NCBI GenBank assembly: GCA_029532625.1
Contig: JARFXM010000006.1
Coordinates: 3,100,001-3,164,000, forward strand
Direction of reading: 5' to 3'
Source: Lomentospora prolificans
Lineage: Eukaryota > Ascomycota > Sordariomycetes > Microascales > Microascaceae
Length of the DNA: 64,000 bases
The position numbers were made by a program, and so were the translations under genes. The notes below the pieces were generated by a model. It searched no databases. It had not been told where the DNA came from and saw only the letters and a program-made list of their open reading frames with translations. Shown here one piece after another: positions 57,201 to 64,000 of this stretch. Every line of letters begins with the position of its first letter. The stretch's first letter is position 1.

Positions 57201-58745
57201 CTTCGAAAGAAAGCGCGGCCAAACAAAAACCTGGTGTGTGGGAAATTGGGCCGTCTGCTGAGCCCGAAAGATCGACAGAGACGTTCGACTGCGATGCCGC
57301 ATTAAGCCTTCAGCTTGTCCTGCGGAAGCAGTTCTGCTGTTCCCTTCCACCGCCCCAATTCTATTCTAAGGAGCCCACGGCCGACAGTGAAAATCTCCTC
57401 GCTCCGGCCATTCCCCCTCGCCTTTTGGGCTGGCTCAACATGGCCAACGGTGGGACGATAAAAAAAGAAAAAGAGAAAGTGTCAACGTCGCACCACGAAG
57501 AGATAATCCACTTCAAAATGCCCTGGCATCATGTGTGCGACGAAGCAGGTGGGTGTCGTATTAATATTGGATGGTTCCGCTTCCGCTTCCGCTTCCACTT
57601 CCAGGGACCCTCCAGGTACAATGTGACGACACCTGGTGATCTCAGACTGTCCAGAAGCAAGAAAGGGAAATATTCCCATCCTATCCGAGGATGAACCAAT
57701 TCGCCTCCACTCGTTCCTGAACCAAGTCCTCCCATCTTCAATTCAAGCTTAAACTCGAGCGTGGTCAAAGTTGGAGACTCGGTACGCCCGGACCAAGGGC
57801 GAGGGTTGCCGATCGCCAGCTGGCGATGACCAGAGAGCAGTCTAAATCGCACCGTCTTACGCTCCGCATGTCCTGTGGCGTTCTGCAAGAGTGGATTCTT
57901 GCCTGTAATTGCCAGATTTTCAACGCCACGCTGGCAGTCAGATCTCGTATCCGCGCAGGTTCCAGGCGCAATCAGGCCTTATTTACTTTATTTCCCCTTG
58001 TTTTAATCACTGCTGCTGCTGTCCGATACCGACTGCCAGGCCAGGCCCAATGGCTGTGACGACTTGGCACTCTGGCACTCTCACACTCTTCCCCTGCTGG
58101 CATTAATATCCCAGATTGAATTGGCAGGAATTACCCGGTCAGCATCAATGATTCGCGTCCTCCGAGGCATGGGACAGACCTGAGCTGGAGGGCTGGCATC
58201 TGGCAGAGCCGAAGTTAATCCCCGAGGAGAAAGTAATCAAGATTAAATCAACCAATATGCAAGCCCCATCCGCCCAAAGGTTCTCGTATTTGGGTCAGCC
58301 CAGCAGTTTGCCGCAGCTCAGTGGCCCAAGACCTGATGATCGCCATTCCCGCATGACGGCTCATTGGCTAATGACCGCCACCGCTGCGATGGAATGCGGG
58401 TTCCTGGTTGCTGATGGGGCCGCTTTTCTTTGACACCTGCCCTTTTGTTTTTTTTTTCTCTCGCCTCTTGTCTTTTCGATCCCCACTCTTCTTTTCCGCT
58501 GGGCAGATATTATCCCTGGCGCTCAAGGAACCCCGCGTCGGTGACCTGACTTGATGTGATGCGACGGTGCAGAATTAGAGTATGTGCTGCCTTGTCTGCT
58601 GACAGGGATTCCTTCGGAGAGCTCCCGCCCGAGAAACCTGGTTTATAACCTCGCTTCCGCCCCAGCCAAAGCTGATCTCTTGCTCAGCGTGTATCCCAAT
58701 CGCGACCGAGGAAACCAGACGCTCGCGCGAAACGAAACCATCACC
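54247..58745. other. Longest gene-free stretch in the window
   Basis: 4.5 kb on which I see no recognisable gene on either strand. Frames up to 152 codons (57236-57694) show no motif. The last 300 bp hold T and CT-rich tracts (58441-58497) typical of a strong fungal promoter for the next gene. Confidence 0.5.
58441..58497 (+). promoter_or_regulatory. Pyrimidine-rich promoter tract
   Basis: A T run followed by CT-rich sequence 250-300 bp before the ATG at 58746, commonly seen at well-expressed filamentous-fungal promoters. Confidence 0.4.
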
Positions 58746-60124
58746 ATGCGTTTTTTAGTAGTAGCCACCCTCTCCCTCGTGGGCCTCACCGCCGCCCTCC
58801 AGGCCTCGGTTCAGGCCGAGGTGAAGGCAAAGCAGGTCGAGACGGTCAACGGGACCGTCGAGTACACGACCTTCTGCAAGACATGCCCCTATACCATGTG
58901 CACCCACCTTGAGGCTCCCTACGGTGGCGAGACCTACTCTCTGACCTGCTGGACCTAGTGCGTAAACTCGAGGCAAGTTGATGCATCGGAAGACGCGTGC
59001 ATGCTGACAATTTTCGTAGCGGCGATAAGGTCGGAGATTCTCAGTTGTGGCGTGAGTTGTTGGCCCTTTTGTGCGGAGTATTTTCAACGTGTGGCATTTC
59101 AGGCTAATTGCTGTATAATAGTCAAGACAAGCAACGGGTGCTACCTTTCGGAGTACGACCTCATCGAGTACCAGGGAGACTGTAAGAGAGACCAAGGCCT
59201 CGAATTTTGGCAAAAAAATCTTCTTCTAACAAGAATGTAGTCCGCGAGGATTTGGCCAACTGCGGCACAGTCCCTAAGGTGATCACCGAGCAGCCCGCTA
59301 AGATCCGCTACCTCACTGAGTGCAAGTGGGGATACTCCACCAGCGACGAGTCCATCACCTACTATGGACGAGACCTTGATCTGAACGTGCTCTGCTGGGC
59401 TGAGGGTGATGAGATCCAGGGAGACAAGTACGTGGCGTGTTCATTCTGGGCAAGGTAATATTAACAGGGAATGGGACTGACTTTACCCCAGATATTGGTA
59501 CAAGACCACCGACAACTGCTGCATCAGTGGCTCTGGTCTCTGGTCGGCTCCCGGTGAGTGAAAGGAGGCCTGTCATGTTGGTCTTTTTCTCGTCACTAAC
59601 ATTGCCTAGACCAAAGCAAGCTCCAGAACTGCGGCCCCAGCTACGGCCCTCGCATCAACGAGTCCGTCGAGCCTCCGGAGCTTCCCGGCCAGAAGCCCAC
59701 CACTCTTCCCGCCGATGAACCCGAGCAGGGCCAAGCTGAGGAGGGATCCGCCATCGGTAAGCGTTGGCTCGAGGACGGTTTGATTGGCGAGGAGTACGCG
59801 TACTGCTACTCCTGTCCTACCAACCCGGCCAACCCTACTTGCGACCTCGTCAAGACCTACGAGTACAACCAGACCGTTATTAGCCAGTGCACCACTGCCG
59901 ACCTGTCCGACAGGTGGATGGTGAGTCCTTACCTATTCTCTTACGTCGGCCTTCCTGATACTAACAACAGTAACAGCTGACTACCGACTGGTGCTATGTC
60001 AACGGCACCGACTTCTGGGTTCCTCCTTGGGATCGTAAGTAAAACTGGTGGAAATGTTATGAGTCTATACTAACTTTGGATAGATTACCGCTACCCCCGC
60101 TGTGATTTCTGGGGTCTTCCTTAG
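58746..60124 (+). CDS. Secreted cysteine-rich protein with three SH3-like repeats
   Basis: Eight exons, all in phase: 58746-58957, 59020-59051, 59122-59181, 59241-59427, 59492-59553, 59610-59920, 59977-60034 and 60084-60124; product 320 aa. A signal peptide (MRFLVVATLSLVGLTAALQA) precedes the mature chain. Three units share the pattern C-(W/T)-x2-G/D-x..-W-x-K/T-T-x3-C-(Y/C): CWTYGDKVGDSQLWLKTSNG-CY, CWAEGDEIQGDKYWYKTTDN-CC and CTTADLSDRWMLTTDW-CY. The first two closely resemble bacterial-type SH3 repeats, which bind cell-wall or peptide ligands. A dibasic KR-W (GKRWLEDG, about residue 230) could be a Kex2 site. I recognise no named family. It could be a wall-binding secreted protein or an effector; both are inference. 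Confidence 0.85.
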
Positions 60125-61231
60125 GTTGCAAGGGTGCGCCACATCTTTATAGTGATTGGGATGTGTTGATGGCTGGAGAGCTTGTAACATAGCTTCAAAG
60201 TTTTGATATCTTCATGTCTATTGTCGATAATAATGCCACTCTGATATTGAAACCTGCTGGTGAATCTGGGTAGTGAGTCCTGCATTAATTGGCATGGGAC
60301 GTGGGAGAGTCCCGCCGAGTAATTTTGATTGGATGACTTGATTGAATCGATAAGGCGAACACGGGTGTAGACGCTCGAAACACCTAGTTCTAGGAGTGTG
60401 AACTCAAATCTATCGGCGAAACCCTTCAGTTTTCAACACGTCCCGCATGCTTAGCAAGCCTCTAATATGTCGTATAAGAGATGCATGGAGGGTGGTTGAC
60501 GGTGAGTACTTGCACGCGTCCTCGACTCATCTCCCCGACACTCTATACTCATGTCTGAGAGATTGATGGGAAATGGAAAGATGTGGGATATCGCCGTTGG
60601 ACCTCCGGCTATTGAGGGATGTATTAAGACGTTACAATACGTTTTAAAATACCAGAGGCACTTCCTTGTGGCAGACTTGTGTTCCTTGTGGTCTAACGTC
60701 TACCTCGTCATGTAGTTCAGATTAATAGACATTTTTCTCGTTGCCCAATATCAAAGCTAAGCATCTACATAAAATGACTCGAGGAATGGGCATCACCAAC
60801 TTCTTCACCTAAACCGCATACAGATGGGTCATCAACTTCCCCAACTTATCGACACCTGCGTGTAGTAAGCCGGCTCTGCCAATGCTATTCTGCCGCTTCT
60901 ACGGGCACTGTGGATAATGCGTCTGGGGCTGATATTCCGCAGGCCGTAAATTCCATTCAATAGATGAAATTCACTAGCAACTTCCTTGTCAGCGAAGGAC
61001 GACAAGCCTAGGGTAATATATAATGTGTCACTATCCAATACTAGCAGGTTCGAATGACATTGAAATCAATGCTCTCCGCACCTAATATATATATATATAG
61101 AGCACATGTCCTTACATAGTCCATATTACCTATATAGAACACGGTATATCGCTCCGAACATGGAAGGCTTTCTCCATAAATTGATCCTAGTTGTAGAGCC
61201 CTAATTATGAACCCTAAACATGAACTCCTAT
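60125..61231. other. Intergenic region between secreted-protein genes
   Basis: 1.1 kb between convergent 3' ends. No supported gene. A short (AT)n run lies at 61084-61099. Confidence 0.5.
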
Positions 61232-61737
61232 TCACCGATGCCAGACAGTGTACGACTTCATGGCACCATGTTTCCAGTCTTCAGGGACGGCCTCCGCCCA
61301 CCTATTGTCAGGGCAAGGGGGCTGCCATATCTCGACACCCTCGGGGCAGTCGCGTACTCTGTTGCGTGTAGGAACGGTCCTTGTCAGCTGATTTCAAAAA
61401 TGAGCAGAATCAGAGGGTGGCATTACTTGAAGAATCTCACGCATCCTTTTCCCTCCATAGTAATCGCGTCTAGCTTCTGAGCCCAGTCGTCGGGACCAGT
61501 TTGCATATTGACTATGATAGACTTGAGGTCAGTCGCGTCGGAGATATTACTGAGGGTTATTACCATAGTGTAACGGATTGATGAACTCATACCACAGCTA
61601 CCGCCGGCTGGACAGACCTCGTGGCTGTCTATTTCCCTGCCCACAAGTCTCCCGAACGTGAGACTAAGCTGGCCACCGGCGGTGTCACATACCGCCGATA
61701 CAAGAGGGGACAGCGCAGCAAGAGCCCAGAGCTTCAT
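61232..61737 (-). CDS. Small secreted six-cysteine protein
   Basis: Two exons: 61737-61441 and 61387-61232, with a 53-bp intron (GTGAGA..AATCAG); product 150 aa from MKLWALAALSPLVSAVCDTA. The signal peptide is probably cut after VSA. The mature chain has six cysteines: CDT, VCPAGGSCGMS, GKGC, RDCPEGVEI and QPPCPDN, enough for three disulfides. The splice is in phase and joins GKGC to LTRTVPTRN; without it the frame ends nine codons later. No known domain. Size, export signal and even Cys count fit fungal candidate effectors or KP4-like secreted proteins, but nothing here fixes a role. Confidence 0.65.
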
Positions 61738-62798
61738 TGTAGAAATTTTGGCTTGATAGTGATGATGGTAACGGGGGAGAGGAGCTTTGAGTAATAATAG
61801 CACCGTTTATTATCGGATGGATATGGGGGATCAAGTGATGGAAGTTGGCAGTAAATACAAGCAGCCAGGGAGATGAGGTTGGACGACGAGTTTATACTTG
61901 AACACATCTCGTAGAAACATTGGATTCTTGCAGTATCGACATAGGCTGCTAATTCTGTCCAGGATAGACGGAGAGAGGCGCAGACGACCAGTACTGTCTC
62001 AGCGGCCGACTGACCCCGACCTGCTTAGCCTTGCGCTGATCCGAACTCTCTGGACAATCGCAGCTAAGCCTTGGACTGCGTTAAATTTATTTTTCATTCA
62101 ATTCAGTACCTATCTCCGCCTAAACGGCCATTTCCTTCAAATTTTGCTGCCAAGACGAATGATGGCGGAGATGTTATCATTTCGTCTTTTAGAGATGGGC
62201 TCGGATCCTCCAAGGCCGTTCGATTTATTTCGTGGTCATCTGGAATCGGCCGCCCTGAAAGCAACCGAAAATTCAAAAATAAGCATTGCCATGAGTAAAT
62301 TCGGTACTAGCTGACCATAGCTGGCTATTATTGGAAGAATAGAGTGCTTTGTTTGTTTCTCCCAATGTTTAAGCCTAGTTGAATGTTGGGACTCTGCCCT
62401 AGAATCCTGGAATACCACCCACCCCTTGCCCGATTCCTCGTTAGTTTTCACAGAGCCTTCGCCGTATCCCTGCAGGGCGGCCGCCTCCTGCCTGTTGCCC
62501 CACACCTGTGCCTGATCCAACGAGGGTACGTGAGCATAAGTAGCTGGCCAGCTGCGCGGCCGACCCTAATAGAACCATCGTATTATCCTGGAAACAGAGG
62601 TGAAGCCACTGCTAAGCTGAAAGATTTATCTTCTCCTAATAGACAACAAAATTGTCGAGAGTGCTGCCACAGCGAAGGGATTAGCTCTAGAATATTCACT
62701 AGGCACATAATTCGTTATGTTCTACAGTATAGATGCGACGAGTATTGCATGCGAACTGGTTAAAAAAGTTTCGCTGGCTAAGTGCTAGTTCTCAGTCA
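61738..62798. other. Intergenic region
   Basis: 1.1 kb with no supported gene; frames at 61898-62314 and 62383-62763 lack motifs. Confidence 0.5.
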
Positions 62799-63240
62799 CT
62801 ATGGATGACTAAATCTTTCCAGGCAGACCAGGATCACGAAGCTACTAAATAACCCAGTCGTGACAACCGAGGAAATTCCCACCAAAATAATATATACCCT
62901 GTCCGAGGTGCTGGTGGATGCCCAGTCGTCGTATTGTCGATGTGCATCGGAAAATAAGAGGATGTTGCAGATCGCGAGCACTAACACAAGGAGTGCGTGC
63001 TTCCAATTGTCTTTAAATATCTGGTTTTTGATTTTTGATTGTTTCACTGCTCGTTCGAAAAGGCCATCAGTCTAGTTCAAGTGCAACAGCACCCAGAAAG
63101 TCGGTCAACTTACCCATCTTGTCCAAGCTGGATATTGCTGGCTCAGGTCCTGTGATAGCCAGCTGTTGCAAGCGCGGGCTACAAGACCTATGGCTGCCTT
63201 TCTGTCACTGCCTGGGCAGCAAAGCTTTGTTGTGTGTGTG
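62799..63240 (-). CDS. Possible fragment of a two-helix membrane protein
   Basis: A frame with coding character reads SDRKAAIGLVARACNSWLSQ and on to YPAWTRW (to 63114). It then splices (GTAAGT..AACTAG, 63113-63072) to TDGLFERAVKQSKIKNQIFK and KHALLVLVLAICNILLFSDA, a membrane helix. A second helix (ILVGISSVVTTGLFSSFVIL) precedes the stop at 62799. The splice is in phase. No ATG precedes it: an in-frame TAA lies at about 63264, so the gene is either missing a 5' exon I cannot place or is a remnant. No family recognised. Confidence 0.4.
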
Positions 63241-63246
63241 TGTGTG
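63229..63246 (+). repeat. (TG)n microsatellite
   Basis: A run of alternating T and G just upstream of the two-helix fragment. Confidence 0.6.
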
Positions 63247-64000
63247 GATGAGGAGATGAACTATTTTAATTGCTAATACGTAGACGAGGAGAGAACACTA
63301 CGTTTATTACCTTGTAATACCTATCAAGCGAGGCCAGCGATAAATACACGTGGTACTAAGGATCTTTACTGCATCGATTTCATAAGCCAGCTGCGAGACA
63401 TTATAAATTGCTGAGCTCGGCGCAGCCAGGTCACAGCTCCTCTGCTAAGCTCCGTTCCCGCGCAGCACATGGCCAGCATCTAAGCGCGCTTGCTTCCATC
63501 GGCGGAAGTCAAGCCACGCCACGCGGGGCTTACTAGACTATTACAGGGCTTAAATTACTGTGTACTGAGGTAGATGGCCGCCCGATACTTAGCTCGTCCC
63601 GTGAAACACCCTTTTTCTCAGACAAGCACAGCTGTGGACGCCTCGATCTGTGTCGGCCGCACTCCGCAGGAACTGCTAACAATATGGGATTTTTATTTCA
63701 ACGGCTGCGGCTACTGTGAAAATGTGGCAACCCAAAATAGAATTGTTCAGGCTGTGTGTAAACCTGCTAGATCATACGCTCCTCGAGGATCGTATAAGGG
63801 ACATCATGGACGTTTTGTAAGTGACGGACACATATAAATGCTGAGTCTGCTTGCAAAGTCTGGAGAGCATCAAACAAGTCAGACATTTCCAGACGAATCA
63901 ATACACTCTACATCAACAAACTGCCCTTTCCATAATCATTATCGAACTATAAACATATCTTGTCGAACTTCACAGTACCCAAACCGCCAATATGTTGCTT
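63247..64000. other. Window end; possible start of a gene at 63992
   Basis: No complete gene. The last 150 bp are C/A-rich and pyrimidine-rich, like a fungal 5' leader. An ATG at 63992 (cgccaatATGTTGCTT) could begin a gene that runs out of the window. The frame 63574-63837 shows no motif. Confidence 0.3.

Noticed and set aside
1..64000. Secondary-metabolite or cellulase gene cluster
   Set aside because: No polyketide synthase, NRPS or terpene core gene and only one GH gene; the neighbours belong to unrelated pathways.

Overview
This is a stretch of nuclear chromosome from a filamentous ascomycete (Pezizomycotina, most likely Sordariomycetes). The signs are many short GT..AG introns of about 45-160 bp, fungus-specific families (HET, NACHT-WD40, DUF3176, con-6, fungal CorA-like transporters, GH7), a peroxisomal acyl-CoA oxidase ending in SKL, and long intergenic gaps. 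I can support no rRNA, tRNA, CRISPR array or intact transposon. The gene models below were spliced by hand from the sequence. Nearly all give continuous frames across the proposed introns.

Layout. 0-1.2 kb: decayed HET-type relic. 1.5-9 kb (minus strand): DJ-1/PfpI protein, vacuolar-type cation/proton exchanger, and an 843-aa protein with a transglutaminase-like Cys-His-Asp arrangement. 9-11.8 kb: no gene seen. 11.8-15.4 kb: zinc alcohol dehydrogenase, then an APH-family kinase divergent from a DUF4396 membrane protein. 17-21.6 kb (minus): a GH7 cellobiohydrolase homologue that has lost catalytic residues, and acyl-CoA oxidase. 24.4-27 kb: HET protein with two apparent frame breaks. 28.7 kb: small one-TM protein. 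32.2-34.2 kb: PiT/PHO-4 phosphate permease. 35.8-37.5 kb: con-6 remnant and an HSL-type esterase. 37.9-44.1 kb: tandem pair of DUF3176 membrane proteins. 45.6-49.3 kb: ten-exon CorA-like transporter. 49.8-51.8 kb: ruined NACHT-WD40 gene. 52-53.2 kb: small Zn2Cys6 regulator. 53.8-61.7 kb: three secreted-protein genes, two of them cysteine-rich.

There is no operon and no obvious metabolic gene cluster. Two themes stand out. The first is repeated decay of fungal non-self-recognition genes: a HET relic, a frame-broken HET gene and a NACHT-WD40 relic. The second is secreted proteins. The most notable is the GH7 homologue at 16950-18724. Its fold-defining residues are kept, but the aspartate and acid/base glutamate of the E-x-D-x-x-E catalytic motif are replaced by Ala and Asn in an otherwise open six-exon gene.
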